Assembly: GCF_001403735.1 (NCBI RefSeq)
Contig: NZ_CXPG01000020.1
Location: forward strand, 186,001 to 250,000
From: Jannaschia rubra
GTDB taxonomy: Bacteria; Pseudomonadota; Alphaproteobacteria; Rhodobacterales; Rhodobacteraceae
Length of the DNA: 64,000 nt
Reading direction: 5' to 3'
Shown one piece after another: positions 8,383-17,066 of this stretch (the stretch's first letter is position 1; every line of letters begins with the position of its first letter). The position numbers and the translations under genes are program-made. Under the pieces are notes generated by a model. It saw nothing but the letters and a program-made list of their open reading frames with translations, did no database searches and had not been told where the DNA came from.

Positions 8383-9810
8383 TCAGCCCGGCTGCATCAT
8401 GTCGCGCACGTCCGTCAGGCGTCCGGTCACGGCGGCGGCGGCGGCCATGGCGGGCGACATCAGATGCGTGCGGCCGCCGCGGCCCTGCCGTCCCTCGAAG
8501 TTGCGGTTCGACGTGGCCGCGCAGCGCTCGCCCGGCGAAAGCTGGTCGGGGTTCATGGCAAGGCACATGGAGCAGCCGGCCAGCCGCCATTCGAAACCGG
8601 CGTCGATGAAGACCTGCGCCAGCCCCTCCTCCTCGGCCTGCGCGCGCACGAGACCTGATCCGGGGACGACCATGGCGCGCATCCCCTCCTTGATCCGCTT
8701 GCCGCGCAGGATCTCGGCGGCGGCGCGCAGATCCTCGATCCGGCCGTTGGTGCAACTGCCGATGAAGACGGTGTCGATCTCCACCTCCGCCAGTGGCGTG
8801 CCGGGGGTGAGCCCCATGTATTCGAGCGACCGCTTCGCCGCATCGACCTTGCCGCCCTTGAAGTCGCCGGGTGCCGGCACGCGGGCGGTGATGGGCAGCA
8901 CGTCCTCGGGCGAGGTGCCCCAGGTGACGACGGGCGCGATCTCGGCGGCGTCGATGGTGACGACTTTGTCCCAATGCGCGTCGTCATCGGATTTCAGCGT
9001 CCGCCACCAGTTCAGCGCAGCTTCCCACTGCGCGCCCTTGGGGGCGTGGGGGCGGCCCTTGCAGTATTCGAAGGTCGTCTCGTCGGGCGCGATGAGGCCC
9101 GCACGGGCTCCGCCTTCGATCGCCATGTTGCAGACGGTCATGCGGCCTTCCATCGACAGGTCGCGGATCGCCTCGCCCATGTATTCGATGACGTATCCGG
9201 TGCCGCCCGCCGTGCCGGTCCGGCCGATGACGGTCAGGGTGATGTCCTTGGCGGTGACTCCGGGGCGCAGCTTGCCGGTAATCTCGACCTTCATGTTCTT
9301 CGATTTGGTCTGGATCAGGGTCTGGGTGGCCAGCACGTGCTCCACCTCCGACGTGCCGATGCCATGGGCCAGCGCGCCGAAGGCCCCGTGGGTCGCGGTG
9401 TGGCTGTCGCCGCAGACGACGGTCATGCCGGGCAGGGTCCAGCCCTGTTCGGGGCCGACGATGTGGACGATCCCCTGCCGCACGTCGCTGACGGGATAGT
9501 AGTGGATGCCCGTCTCGCGCGCGTTGCGGTCCAGCGCCTCGACCTGGATGCGGCTCTCCTCGTTCTCGATCCCCTTCTCGCGGTCGAGCGTGGTGGGCAC
9601 GTTGTGGTCGGGCACGGCAATGGTGCGTTCGGGCGCGCGGACCGTGCGGCCGGTCATGCGCAGCCCCTCGAAGGCCTGGGGGCTGGTGACTTCATGCACG
9701 AGATGGCGGTCGATATAGAGCAGGCAGGTGCCGTCGTCGGCTTCGTGCACCAGATGCGCGTCCCAGATCTTGTCGTAGAGCGTCTTGCCTGTGGGGGTCG
9801 GGCGGGTCAT
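8383..9810 (-). CDS. leuC: 3-isopropylmalate dehydratase large subunit
   Basis: This 475-residue protein isomerises 2-isopropylmalate to 3-isopropylmalate in leucine biosynthesis, together with LeuD, which is not in this window. The aconitase-type iron-sulphur cluster ligands are visible in IGSCTNGR and in [10 protein letters not shown] near the C-terminus. Other conserved blocks are [20 protein letters not shown] and [11 protein letters not shown]. An ATG at 9810 preceded by AAGGA at suitable spacing is the start; an upstream in-frame extension is not needed. The length is normal. It is cytoplasmic and appears intact. Confidence 0.97.
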   Translation of the reverse strand: MTRPTPTGKTLYDKIWDAHLVHEADDGTCLLYIDRHLVHEVTSPQAFEGLRMTGRTVRAPERTIAVPDHNVPTTLDREKGIENEESRIQVEALDRNARETGIHYYPVSDVRQGIVHIVGPEQGWTLPGMTVVCGDSHTATHGAFGALAHGIGTSEVEHVLATQTLIQTKSKNMKVEITGKLRPGVTAKDITLTVIGRTGTAGGTGYVIEYMGEAIRDLSMEGRMTVCNMAIEGGARAGLIAPDETTFEYCKGRPHAPKGAQWEAALNWWRTLKSDDDAHWDKVVTIDAAEIAPVVTWGTSPEDVLPITARVPAPGDFKGGKVDAAKRSLEYMGLTPGTPLAEVEIDTVFIGSCTNGRIEDLRAAAEILRGKRIKEGMRAMVVPGSGLVRAQAEEEGLAQVFIDAGFEWRLAGCSMCLAMNPDQLSPGERCAATSNRNFEGRQGRGGRTHLMSPAMAAAAAVTGRLTDVRDMMQPG

Positions 9811-9863
9811 CGCGGTTGATCCTTGGAGAATGGGAAAGGGCAGGGGGCGCGGCGGCGCGCCGG

Positions 9864-9953
9864 TCAGCCGCCCATGCCGCGGAAGGCCCGTCCGAAGAAC
9901 CGGCCGGGAAGGAACGCGCGATCGCTGAGGGCGTGGATCCGGGGCATGGCCAC
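9864..9953 (-). other. Possible 29-codon ORF in the leuC-modC gap
   Basis: The 193-base gap between modC and leuC contains a minus-strand frame from GTG (ATG two codons on) that would give a small Arg/Phe/Gly-rich peptide ending [13 protein letters not shown]. The frame remains open further upstream without a good start and no clear Shine-Dalgarno sequence is seen. It may be a small protein gene, the remnant of a larger one, or chance. No other element was recognised in the gap. Confidence 0.2.
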
Positions 9954-10003
9954 GGGATACTGCCACCGGGCCTGCGCCGCAATGGCGGATGCGTCCGCCG
10001 GGG

Positions 10004-11110
10004 TCAGCCGGCCGCGTCCCGGGCGCCGGTGCCGATGTCGCCGGGTGCCACGGCGACGGATTTCATAATCGCGTGGCAGGGGATGCCGGGGGCCAGCCCC
10101 AGGGCCGCGCAGGACCGCCGGGTGACGCGGGCCAGCACCGTCTGGCTGCCTATCGCGACCACCACCATCGCGCCTGGGCCGTCGCCCGCCCGCACCTCGC
10201 GCACCGTGCCCTCCAAGATGTTGAGGGCCGAGATCGCGTCGGGCCGGCCGCGCGACAGCATCACATCCTGCGCCGCGATGCGGACGCGGATCGCGGCACC
10301 CGCGGGTGAGCCGATGCGTGGCAGGAACAGCCGCCCGCCCTCGACCGACAGTTCGGTCAGCCCGTCATTGTGATGCGCCACCACCCGCGCCGACAGGATG
10401 GCCCCCGCGCCGCGCACGCCCAGAGCGGGAGCCAGCGCAGGGTCGCCCAGCACCTCGGCCGCCGGCCCCTGCCGCAGCACGCGCCCGTCGTCCAGCACGA
10501 CGATGGTGGTGGCGAGACGCGCGATTTCGGCGACGGCGTGGCTGACGTACAGGATCGGGATGTCGGTGCCGTCGCGCAGACGTTCGAGATAGGGCAGGAT
10601 CTCGGCCTTGCGCGCCTCGTCGAGCGCGGCGAGGGGTTCATCCATCAACAGCAGTTCCGGCGCTGACAGGAGGGCGCGGCCGATGGCGACGCGCTGCTTC
10701 TCGCCGCCCGACAGATCGGCGGGCCGGCGCGCCAGCAGGGGCGCGATGCCCAGCATTCCGACCACGCGGTCCAGCCCGGCCCCGGCGCGCCGGTCGCCCG
10801 CGAAGCGATGACCGTAGAGCAGGTTGCCGCGTACCGTCAGATGGGGGAACAGCCGCCCCTCCTGAAAGACATAGCCGATGCGGCGGCGGTGCGGCGGCAG
10901 CCAGCGCCGCGCGGAGCTGTCGAACAGTGTGCGCCCGTTGACGGCAACATGTCCCGCGTCGGGACGCAGCAGGCCGGCCACGGCGTTGACGACGGTCGTC
11001 TTGCCCGATCCCGACCGGCCGAACAGGGCGGTAACCCCCGGCGGCGCGTCGAACGCCACGTCGAGATCGAAGGCGGGCAGGCGGTGCCGCAGGGCGACGG
11101 ACAGGCTCAT
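10004..11110 (-). CDS. modC: Molybdate ABC transporter ATP-binding protein
   Basis: This 368-residue ATPase energises molybdate import. Walker A is GRSGSGKTT (about residue 32), the signature is LSGGEKQR and Walker B is [13 protein letters not shown]. The C-terminal part (about 290-360: [38 protein letters not shown]) is a Mop/TOBE molybdate-binding domain, which marks ModC among ABC ATPases. The ATG at 11110 overlaps the stop of modB (ATGA), so modABC is one coupled operon transcribed leftwards. Confidence 0.95.
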   Translation of the reverse strand: MSLSVALRHRLPAFDLDVAFDAPPGVTALFGRSGSGKTTVVNAVAGLLRPDAGHVAVNGRTLFDSSARRWLPPHRRRIGYVFQEGRLFPHLTVRGNLLYGHRFAGDRRAGAGLDRVVGMLGIAPLLARRPADLSGGEKQRVAIGRALLSAPELLLMDEPLAALDEARKAEILPYLERLRDGTDIPILYVSHAVAEIARLATTIVVLDDGRVLRQGPAAEVLGDPALAPALGVRGAGAILSARVVAHHNDGLTELSVEGGRLFLPRIGSPAGAAIRVRIAAQDVMLSRGRPDAISALNILEGTVREVRAGDGPGAMVVVAIGSQTVLARVTRRSCAALGLAPGIPCHAIMKSVAVAPGDIGTGARDAAG

Positions 11111-11799
11111 GCGCCGCGCACCCGGCGGGCGATGCGGGTGGCCAGCACTTCGGACAGCAGAAGCGCCGTCATGGCGATGGCGATGGAGACCACGACGAGC
11201 CGCAGGGCCGAGGCTTCGCCGCCCGGCACCTGGAGGAAGGCATAGATGGCCGACGGCAGGGTCTGCGTCTGGCCGGGGATGTTGGAGACGAAGGTGATCG
11301 TGGCCCCGAACTCTCCCATCGCCTTGGCGAAGGCGAGGATCGCGCCGACCACCACCCCCGGCAGGATCAGCGGCAGCGTGACGGTGGCGAAAACCCACGG
11401 CCCCGATGCCCCGAGCGTTGCCGCCGCCTGTTCGAGCCGGGGGTCCACCGCTTCGATCGACAAGCGGATGGCGCGAACCATCAGGGGAAAGGCCATGACC
11501 CCGGCGGCCAGCGCGGCCCCCGTCCAGCGGAAGGCAAGGACGATGCCGAGGTCGCGCAGCGGCCCGCCGACAGGGCCCTGGGTACCGAAGGTCAGGAGCA
11601 GCAGATAGCCCGTCACCACCGGCGGCAGGATCAGCGGCAGATGGACGAGGCCGTTGAGGACCTGGCGGCCCGGAAATCGCCAGCGGGCCAGCGCATAGGC
11701 CACGAAGATGCCCGGCGGAAGGCTGAGCAGCGTGGCCCAGAGCGACACGCGCAGCGACAGCGCGACAGCCTGCCATTCCTCGGGGCCGAGCCAGTCCAA
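11107..11799 (-). CDS. modB: Molybdate ABC transporter permease
   Basis: This 230-residue integral membrane protein has five or six predicted helices and the ABC permease EAA loop (EQAAATLGASGPWVFATVTL, about residues 140-159), which contacts ModC. FAKAMGEFGAT is typical of ModB/CysT-type permeases. It lies six bases after modA and overlaps modC, matching the standard modABC order. It forms the inner-membrane channel for molybdate (possibly tungstate). Confidence 0.95.
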   Translation of the reverse strand: MDWLGPEEWQAVALSLRVSLWATLLSLPPGIFVAYALARWRFPGRQVLNGLVHLPLILPPVVTGYLLLLTFGTQGPVGGPLRDLGIVLAFRWTGAALAAGVMAFPLMVRAIRLSIEAVDPRLEQAAATLGASGPWVFATVTLPLILPGVVVGAILAFAKAMGEFGATITFVSNIPGQTQTLPSAIYAFLQVPGGEASALRLVVVSIAIAMTALLLSEVLATRIARRVRGA

Positions 11800-11805
11800 G
11801 CCGGG

Positions 11806-12573
11806 TCAGTCCACGAGCACGGTGAAACCCTGCCGCGCGAAGGCGGCCCGGGCCGCGTCGCCGCGCAGGAAATCGAGGACGTCGCCCTTTAGCGGGCTGT
11901 CGCTGGCCGCAACGGAGGCTGCGGGATAGACGATGGGCGGGTGGCCGTCGGCCGGGAAGGTGCCCACGACCGTGACGTCGTCGCTGGCCACCGCATCGGT
12001 GGCATAGACGATGCCCATGGGCGCCTCGCCCGTGGCGACGAAAGCCAGGGCCGCGCGCACGTTGTCGGCCTGTGCCACCTGCGGCGCGACCTCGTCCCAG
12101 ATACCCAGGCGGTCCAGCGCGGCGCGGCCGTAGATGCCGGCGGGCACCGCGTCGACCATCGCCATGGCGAGCCGTCCGTCGCCCAGCAGGCCCATGAGGT
12201 CGAACCCCGGCGCAATCTGCACCGGCGCTGCTTCGTCGCCATGCGCGACCAGGACGAGCGCGTTGCCCAGCAGGTCGAAGCGGCTGTCCGCGTCGATCAG
12301 GCCGTCGTCCTGCAACCGGTCCATCCAGTCGGCGTTGGCCGAGATGAAGACATCCGCGGGCGCGTCCTGTTCGATTTGGCGCGCGAGTTCGGAACTGCCG
12401 GCGAGGGAGACGGCAAGGGTGTGGCCGGTCTCGGCCTGCCAGGCGGTCGCGATCTCGTCCATGGCGTTCTTCATGCTTGCGGCGGCGAAGACCGTGACCG
12501 TATCGGCCGCCGTGGGCGAGCCCGTAGCGAGCATGGCGAAAAGGGCGGGACGCAGGAAAGCGGCGGGCATCAT
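11806..12573 (-). CDS. modA: Molybdate ABC transporter periplasmic binding protein
   Basis: The 255-residue product starts with a Sec signal ending near SPTAADT. The mature part begins VTVFAAASMKNAMDEI, containing the oxyanion-binding serines typical of ModA, and later has LAGSSELARQIEQDAPADVF and PAGIYGRAALDRLGIW. It captures molybdate in the periplasm for ModBC. It is the first transporter gene after modE and is preceded by a dyad that may be a Mo-box. It appears intact. Confidence 0.95.
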   Translation of the reverse strand: MMPAAFLRPALFAMLATGSPTAADTVTVFAAASMKNAMDEIATAWQAETGHTLAVSLAGSSELARQIEQDAPADVFISANADWMDRLQDDGLIDADSRFDLLGNALVLVAHGDEAAPVQIAPGFDLMGLLGDGRLAMAMVDAVPAGIYGRAALDRLGIWDEVAPQVAQADNVRAALAFVATGEAPMGIVYATDAVASDDVTVVGTFPADGHPPIVYPAASVAASDSPLKGDVLDFLRGDAARAAFARQGFTVLVD

Positions 12574-12590
12574 GGCGAGCAGTCCGGGTT

Positions 12591-12614
12591 CGTTGTATCC
12601 TGTCGGACATATCG
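12591..12614. promoter_or_regulatory. Candidate ModE-binding Mo-box in front of modA
   Basis: The 67-base modE-modA gap holds an imperfect dyad, CGTTGTATCC-TGTC-GGACATATCG (7 of 10 positions pair). It resembles ModE sites, which are AT-rich half-sites containing TATA-like cores flanked by CG. Its position just upstream of modA, with modE next door, fits repression of modABC when molybdate is sufficient. This is pattern reading; no binding evidence exists here. Confidence 0.4.
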
Positions 12615-12640
12615 CCGCCCGGCCTGGCGGATGGCAAGTG

Positions 12641-13018
12641 CTATTTCCCCTGGGGCATATCCCCCAACATGCCCCGAAGGGCCACGATCTGATCGGCGCC
12701 CGCCTCGGCCGTCCGATCTTCCAGTTCGCGATAGAGCGTCAACACCTGCCGACCCTCGGGCGTCAGATGCGCACCGCCGCCCTGGGGACCGCCGCGCGTG
12801 CTCTGGACGACGGCATGGCCGAAGGCGGCGTTCATCTCCTCCACCAGCGACCAGGCGCGCCTGTAGCTCATGCCCATGGCGCGGCCGGCGGCCGAAATGG
12901 AGCCGAGGGCCCCGATGCGTTCCAGCAGATCCGCCTTGCCCGGTCCCAGCGTCAGCCGGTCGCCGAAGACGAGCCGCAGCTTCAGCCGCACCGGGGGAAT
13001 GTCGTCACGGTCCGCCAT
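12641..13018 (-). CDS. modE: ModE-type winged-helix molybdate regulator (DNA-binding domain only)
   Basis: The 125-residue protein contains the ModE N-terminal LysR-like winged helix: LLERIGALGSISAAGRAMGM followed by SYRRAWSLVEEMNAAFG, then the wing (STRGGPQGGGAHLTPEGRQV). It lacks the C-terminal Mop ligand-binding domains of E. coli ModE, as do many proteobacterial homologues. The ATG at 13018 is chosen because the frame upstream looks non-coding. It lies directly upstream of modABC in the same direction and is probably their molybdate-responsive regulator. Confidence 0.85.
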   Translation of the reverse strand: MADRDDIPPVRLKLRLVFGDRLTLGPGKADLLERIGALGSISAAGRAMGMSYRRAWSLVEEMNAAFGHAVVQSTRGGPQGGGAHLTPEGRQVLTLYRELEDRTAEAGADQIVALRGMLGDMPQGK

Positions 13019-13060
13019 GGCCGCAGGATCGACGCGGCACGGCGGGTCCGCAAGTGTGTT

Positions 13061-13100
13061 CAACGAAAACGCCGCGCGAACCCTCGGTCCTGCGCGGCGT
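13061..13100 (-). terminator. Rho-independent terminator after the small lipoprotein gene
   Basis: A 9-bp perfect stem ACGCCGCGC/GCGCGGCGT (13069-13077 with 13092-13100) with a 14-base loop is followed on the minus strand by TTTCGTTG. It stands between the minus-strand lipoprotein gene and modE, separating the two transcription units. Confidence 0.65.
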
Positions 13101-13123
13101 CGGTCGTGTCGATGGTGCCTCAA

Positions 13124-13300
13124 TCAGGGCTGGACTTGCGTCGCCCCGCCAACGGCCGGAACCGTATCGCCCGCGATCGCGGTATCGGTCGTCGCCTCGA
13201 TCTCTCCGATCGTCTCGACGCGGTTGTCTCCGCCTGCCTGGCAGCCGGCGACGATGGCCGTGAGCGACAGGGCGGTGAGCAGTTTCAGTGCGGTGGTCAT
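13124..13300 (-). CDS. Small lipoprotein of unknown function
   Basis: The 58-residue product has a signal peptide and lipobox (TALSLTAIVAGC, Cys at residue 20), so the mature lipoprotein is only about 38 residues and acidic, ending GGATQVQP. The ATG at 13300 is preceded by GGGAG seven bases away; a second in-frame ATG lies 7 codons upstream but with weaker spacing. It stands alone between a terminator and the divergently transcribed decarboxylase gene. I do not recognise the family; the size recalls entericidin-like or envelope-stress lipoproteins, but that is speculation. Confidence 0.7.
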   Translation of the reverse strand: MTTALKLLTALSLTAIVAGCQAGGDNRVETIGEIEATTDTAIAGDTVPAVGGATQVQP

Positions 13301-13409
13301 GTGCAATCTCCCGATTTTCATGTGCGGCCCAACGGCTGACCTTGGGTCACGGTTCCATTGGCCGACCTGTCCGTGCCCGAACCGGTGGAAATTCGCACAA
13401 ATCACATCT

Positions 13410-13439
13410 TGACCCGAATCCCGTTTCGCCCCAAATGAC
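13410..13439 (+). promoter_or_regulatory. Possible promoter for the decarboxylase leader
   Basis: A good alphaproteobacterial -35 box TTGACC (13410-13415) is followed 17-18 bases later by a weak -10 (CAAATG/AAATGA). It would start a leader of about 145 bases in front of the decarboxylase gene. The -10 match is poor. Confidence 0.3.
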
Positions 13440-13444
13440 GCGAA

Positions 13445-13592
13445 TAGACGCCAACGCACGCGCCTCTGGCACGGCAACCCGCGGGATCGGAACGGTCTCC
13501 GCAGCACGGTTACGCAGCGACGGTAACGTCTCCCCTTGGAAGTGAGCGGTCTCGGACGGAAGTCCAATGGCCGGGTCTGATCGGAGATGACC
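13445..13592 (+). ncRNA. Candidate speF-type structured leader RNA
   Basis: The roughly 150-base stretch before the decarboxylase gene has no ORF but contains clear secondary structure, including GTTAC-GCAGCGACG-GTAAC (about 13509-13528) followed by GTCTCCCCTTGGAAGTGAGC and a second purine-rich part near the start codon. Alphaproteobacterial ornithine decarboxylase genes often carry the conserved speF leader motif in this position, and the sequence resembles my memory of that motif. The identity needs a covariance-model search; the structured nature and position are seen directly. Confidence 0.5.
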
Positions 13593-14759
13593 ATGAATGC
13601 AGTAACCGGCTTCGGCCGTATCGCCCCCCTTGCCCCTTCCCGTGTGGAGTCGTTCATCGCCGAGCATGAGTTCGCCCACCCCACGCTGGTCATCGACGTC
13701 GACGCGGTGGAGCGGCAGTTCCATGCCCTGTCCGCCGGTCTGGGCCACGCGCACATCCACTATGCCGTCAAGGCGAACCCGCATCCCGCCATCATCGAGC
13801 GGCTCGTTGGCCTCGGGTCGGGTTTCGATGCCGCCTCGCGCGGCGAGATCGAGCTGGTGCTGTCGCAGGGCGCCCATGCGGACCACGTCTCCTTCGGCAA
13901 CACGATCAAGAAGGCCGCGGACATTCGCTTCGCACATCAGGCCGGCGTGACCCTGTTCGCCGCCGATGCCGAGGAGGAGCTGGCCAAGATTGCCGACAAC
14001 GCGCCCGGCGCGCGCGTCTACATCCGCGTGATCGTCGACAATTCGGAGGCCGACTGGCCCCTGTCGCGCAAGTTCGGCTGCGCCTCCGACAAGGTGCTGG
14101 ACCTGCTCGGCCGCGCCCGCGACCTGGGGCTGGTACCCCATGGCCTGTCGTTCCATGTCGGGTCGCAGACACGCGAGGCACGGATGTGGACCGGCACTCT
14201 GGATCAGGTGGCTGCCATCTGGCACCGTGCGCAGGGTGCCGGGTTCGACCTGCAACTGCTGAACATCGGGGGCGGATTCCCGGCCTTCTACGGCGAGGCG
14301 ATCGAGCATCCGACGGCCTATGCCGCCGCGGTCATCGACCTGATCTCCGCGCGCTTCGGCGAGGTGCCGCAGATCATGGCGGAGCCGGGCCGGGGTCTCG
14401 TGGCCGAGGCGGGCGCCATCGCGGCCGAGGTCGTGCTGGTGTCGCGCAAGTCCGACGCCGACCTGCACCGCTGGGTCTATCTCGACATCGGGCGGTTCTC
14501 CGGCCTGGCCGAGACGGAGGGCGAAGCCATCCGCTATCAGATCGCGACCCCCCGCGACGGCGACGAGACGGGCGCCTGCGTCCTGGCCGGCCCGTCCTGC
14601 GACAGCGCCGATGTCCTCTATGAAAAGCGGCCGATCCACCTGCCCGTAACGCTGGCCGCGGGCGACCGGATCGTGATCCGCAACTGCGGGGCCTATACCT
14701 CGACCTATTCGTCGGTCTGTTTCAACGGCTTCCCCCCGCTGGACGTCATCGCGATCTGA
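13593..14759 (+). CDS. odc: Ornithine/lysine decarboxylase, fold-type III PLP enzyme
   Basis: The 388-residue enzyme belongs to the eukaryotic-type (alanine-racemase fold) decarboxylases that make putrescine or cadaverine. YAVKANPHP (about residue 59) carries the PLP lysine; the phosphate-binding glycine loop is NIGGGFP; EPGRGLV and the C-terminal LAGPSCDSADVLYE hold the active-site Cys and Asp. Two ATGs exist (13587, 13593); the second has GGAG six bases upstream and is preferred. The long structured leader suggests polyamine or ornithine control. Substrate choice between ornithine and lysine cannot be read from the sequence alone. Confidence 0.9.
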   Translation: MNAVTGFGRIAPLAPSRVESFIAEHEFAHPTLVIDVDAVERQFHALSAGLGHAHIHYAVKANPHPAIIERLVGLGSGFDAASRGEIELVLSQGAHADHVSFGNTIKKAADIRFAHQAGVTLFAADAEEELAKIADNAPGARVYIRVIVDNSEADWPLSRKFGCASDKVLDLLGRARDLGLVPHGLSFHVGSQTREARMWTGTLDQVAAIWHRAQGAGFDLQLLNIGGGFPAFYGEAIEHPTAYAAAVIDLISARFGEVPQIMAEPGRGLVAEAGAIAAEVVLVSRKSDADLHRWVYLDIGRFSGLAETEGEAIRYQIATPRDGDETGACVLAGPSCDSADVLYEKRPIHLPVTLAAGDRIVIRNCGAYTSTYSSVCFNGFPPLDVIAI

Positions 14760-14843
14760 AGTGTCCCAGCCCCGCGGGTCTTGTGCGGACCCGTGGGCAA
14801 GGTCAGGGTGCGCGGCAGGACACCCTGACCCGAAAGGTCTGCC

Positions 14844-15900
14844 ATGCGTTCTGCCGGCTCCCAGATCCCCATCGTCGGCCTGCTGACGCTTCTGATGTTC
14901 ATCCCGCTGTTCTTCGCGGGCGCCATCCTGCAGGCTAGGCGCAGACGGCCGAGCAAACGGGCGCCGAATGGGGCGGGCCGCAGACGCTGTCCGACGCATT
15001 GCTGGTCATCCCCGTCGAGGGCGACGTTCGGCAGCAGGAATAATGCGAGACGACGGACCCGGCGACATGTGAGGCGTGGGTCAAAACGGTGACTGTCATA
15101 CGGCGGGGTCGGATCGATCCATTGGTTCCTCCGCCCGAGACGCTGGTGTTCGAGGCCGCGCTTGCAACGCAAATCCCCAAGCATGGCATCTTCGAGGTGC
15201 CGGCCTGTTCCGCCGACATCGGCCTGATCGCGCCGTTAGATACTAACCGTGTCCGGGCGAGGTCATGATCTGGACCGGGGCGGTCCTTCGCATCAGGCTG
15301 ACCGGCAATGCGGGCCTCCACGGCGGCGGTCGGCGATCCGCATGGGATCGGCACCGTCACGGCCCGCCTGCCGCTTGACAGCGGGCAGGACCTGAAGGTC
15401 GTGCCGGTTGCACGCATAACGCGGGTGGCGATGGCGGGCGACTGGCCGGTCCCGGCGTTCACTCCAGCCCTTCTGCCCGACGATGACGTGAACGACGCTG
15501 GCTTCTCGGCCGTCTGGACGGTGCCTCACCTTGCCCGGCGCATCCCGCAGGTCGACCGGGGCGACCGGCTCGTCCACCCGGTGCAGCAAATCCCGATCGG
15601 CCTGGCACAGTCGACCGTCGTGCTTCACATGGTGGCCTATGTCGAGCCGGCGGGCTTCACCGCGGCCTACGTCGGGTCGGCTGCCGCGATCGTGGCGCTG
15701 TTCGGGTGGATCGGGTTGCGGCTGGGGCGGCGGACCTGGGTTCCGGGCGGGTTGCTGATCGTGCTCTATGTGGCGCTCTGCCTGATCCTGCGGTCCACCG
15801 ACCTGGCGCTTCTTGAGGGTGCGATGCTCGCCTTTGCGGAACTGACGCCGACTATCGTGCTGACGCGGAACGAGGACTGGTGCGGCCCCGGCCGCAGCCT
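14844..15900 (+). pseudogene. creD: CreD-like inner-membrane protein, degenerate
   Basis: A good start (MRSAGSQIPIVGLLTLLMFI, then PLFFAGAIL) shifts frame near 14938, continues as TAEQTGAEWGGPQTLSDALL to a TAA near 15041, then resumes with LVPPPETLVFEAALATQIPK and HGIFEVPACSADIGLIAPLD. The final open part contains ITRVAMAGDWPVPAF, FSAVWTVPHLARRIPQ and the C-terminal membrane segments up to ILRSTDLALLEG and VLTRNEDW. These are CreD blocks in the correct order, but the membrane-spanning middle is shortened and at least two frame breaks plus a stop are present. CreD proteins are linked to envelope stress. The end overlaps the 3' end of deoD on the other strand. Confidence 0.75.
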
Positions 15901-15924
15901 GCAACGCCGAGCGCCCGCACGCAG

Positions 15925-16629
15925 TCAGGCGAAGGCCGATTCCAGCGCGATTTCGACCATGTCGCCGAAGGACGACTGACGCTCCGACGCGGGCAGCGCC
16001 TCGTGCGTCAGCAGGTGGTCGCTAACCGTCAGCACGGCCAGCGCGCGGCACCCGTGGCGGGCGGCGAGGATGTAGAGTTCCGCGGCCTCCATCTCGACCC
16101 CGAGGATCCCGTGGCGAACCAGTTGTTCGTTCAGGTCGGGGCGTTCGTCGTAGAAGACGTCCGAAGAATAGATGCCGCCCACATGCACCCGGGAGCCCTT
16201 GGCCCCCGCCGCCGCATGGGCTGCCGACAGCAGGCCCCAGTCGGCGCAGGGCGCGAAGTTCAGCTCGCGCAGGATGCCGCGCGACGGCGTGGACATCGTG
16301 GTCGCGGTCATTGCCAGGATGACGTCGCGGATGCCGACGTTCTCCTGCATGGCGCCGGCCGACCCGATGCGGATCAGGGTCCTGGCGCCGTACTGCGTGA
16401 TGAGTTCGTTGGCGTAGATCGACAGGCTGGGCATCCCCATGCCGGACCCGTGGATCGTGACGCGGTTGCCGCGCCATGTGCCGGTGAACCCCAGCATTCC
16501 CCGAACGTCGTTCACCAGTTCGGGAGCATCGAGAAACGTCTCGGCCGCCCATTTTGCGCGCAGGGGGTCGCCCGGCATCAGGACGGTTTCGGCGATCTGG
16601 CCTTTCTCGGCGCGGATGTGGGGGGTCAT
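15925..16629 (-). CDS. deoD: Purine-nucleoside phosphorylase, DeoD type
   Basis: The 234-residue enzyme cleaves purine (deoxy)ribonucleosides with phosphate in the salvage pathway. The N-terminal [20 protein letters not shown], the phosphate site [11 protein letters not shown], and [11 protein letters not shown] near residue 180 with SDH downstream are typical of the hexameric NP-I/DeoD family. The ATG at 16629 has AGGA upstream and is preferred to a TTG five codons earlier. It lies just downstream of the terminator of the H-NS-like gene, in the same direction, so it probably has its own promoter. It is intact. Confidence 0.95.
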   Translation of the reverse strand: MTPHIRAEKGQIAETVLMPGDPLRAKWAAETFLDAPELVNDVRGMLGFTGTWRGNRVTIHGSGMGMPSLSIYANELITQYGARTLIRIGSAGAMQENVGIRDVILAMTATTMSTPSRGILRELNFAPCADWGLLSAAHAAAGAKGSRVHVGGIYSSDVFYDERPDLNEQLVRHGILGVEMEAAELYILAARHGCRALAVLTVSDHLLTHEALPASERQSSFGDMVEIALESAFA

Positions 16630-16642
16630 CGGATATCCTGAC

Positions 16643-16671
16643 AAAAAAGGGGTGCACTCGGCACCCCTTTT
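16643..16671 (-). terminator. Strong rho-independent terminator of the H-NS-like gene
   Basis: An 11-bp perfect stem AAAAGGGGTGC/GCACCCCTTTT with a 5-base loop (16645-16671) is followed on the minus strand by a run of six T. It lies 22 bases after the stop of the H-NS-like gene and immediately upstream of deoD. Confidence 0.85.
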
Positions 16672-16692
16672 CCATCCCCCGTGTGGCGGTGT

Positions 16693-17001
16693 CTAGATCG
16701 CCAGGTCTTTTTCGGACTTGCCGGATGCGATGGCATCCTTGAACCACTGCGGCTGTCGTCCCCGGCCGGACCAGGTCTTGGACGGGTTCTCGGGGTGGAC
16801 GTATTTCGGAACCCCGCCACCCGATTTCCCGCCCTTCTTGCCGCCGACGAAATCATTGAGCGAATATCCCATGTCGCGAGCCATCGCCTCCAGCCGAGTC
16901 TGAGCTTCCTTCTTCTGGCGGTCGTCGTAATTCTTGAGGGCGGCCGAGACCTGCTTCTGCAGGTCGAGCAATTCCTCGCGGTTCATCTTTTCGAGATTCA
17001 T
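16693..17001 (-). CDS. H-NS family nucleoid protein, HvrA-like
   Basis: The 102-residue protein has an N-terminal coiled-coil oligomerisation region (MNREELLDLQKQVSAALKNY and following) and the C-terminal H-NS DNA-binding motif (KYVHPENPSKTWSGRGRQPQ), with the hook core GRGRQP. This layout matches HvrA/Spb-type proteins of photosynthetic and marine Rhodobacteraceae, which bind AT-rich DNA and modulate gene expression. The ATG at 17001 (NLEKMNREE) is preferred to an in-frame start 11 codons upstream. A strong terminator follows. Confidence 0.88.
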   Translation of the reverse strand: MNLEKMNREELLDLQKQVSAALKNYDDRQKKEAQTRLEAMARDMGYSLNDFVGGKKGGKSGGGVPKYVHPENPSKTWSGRGRQPQWFKDAIASGKSEKDLAI

Positions 17002-17066
17002 GGCAGTTTCCCCATTGCTTGAATAGTTCCGCAATAGGCCCGAAGTTTCCGGCGATCAAGAAACTT

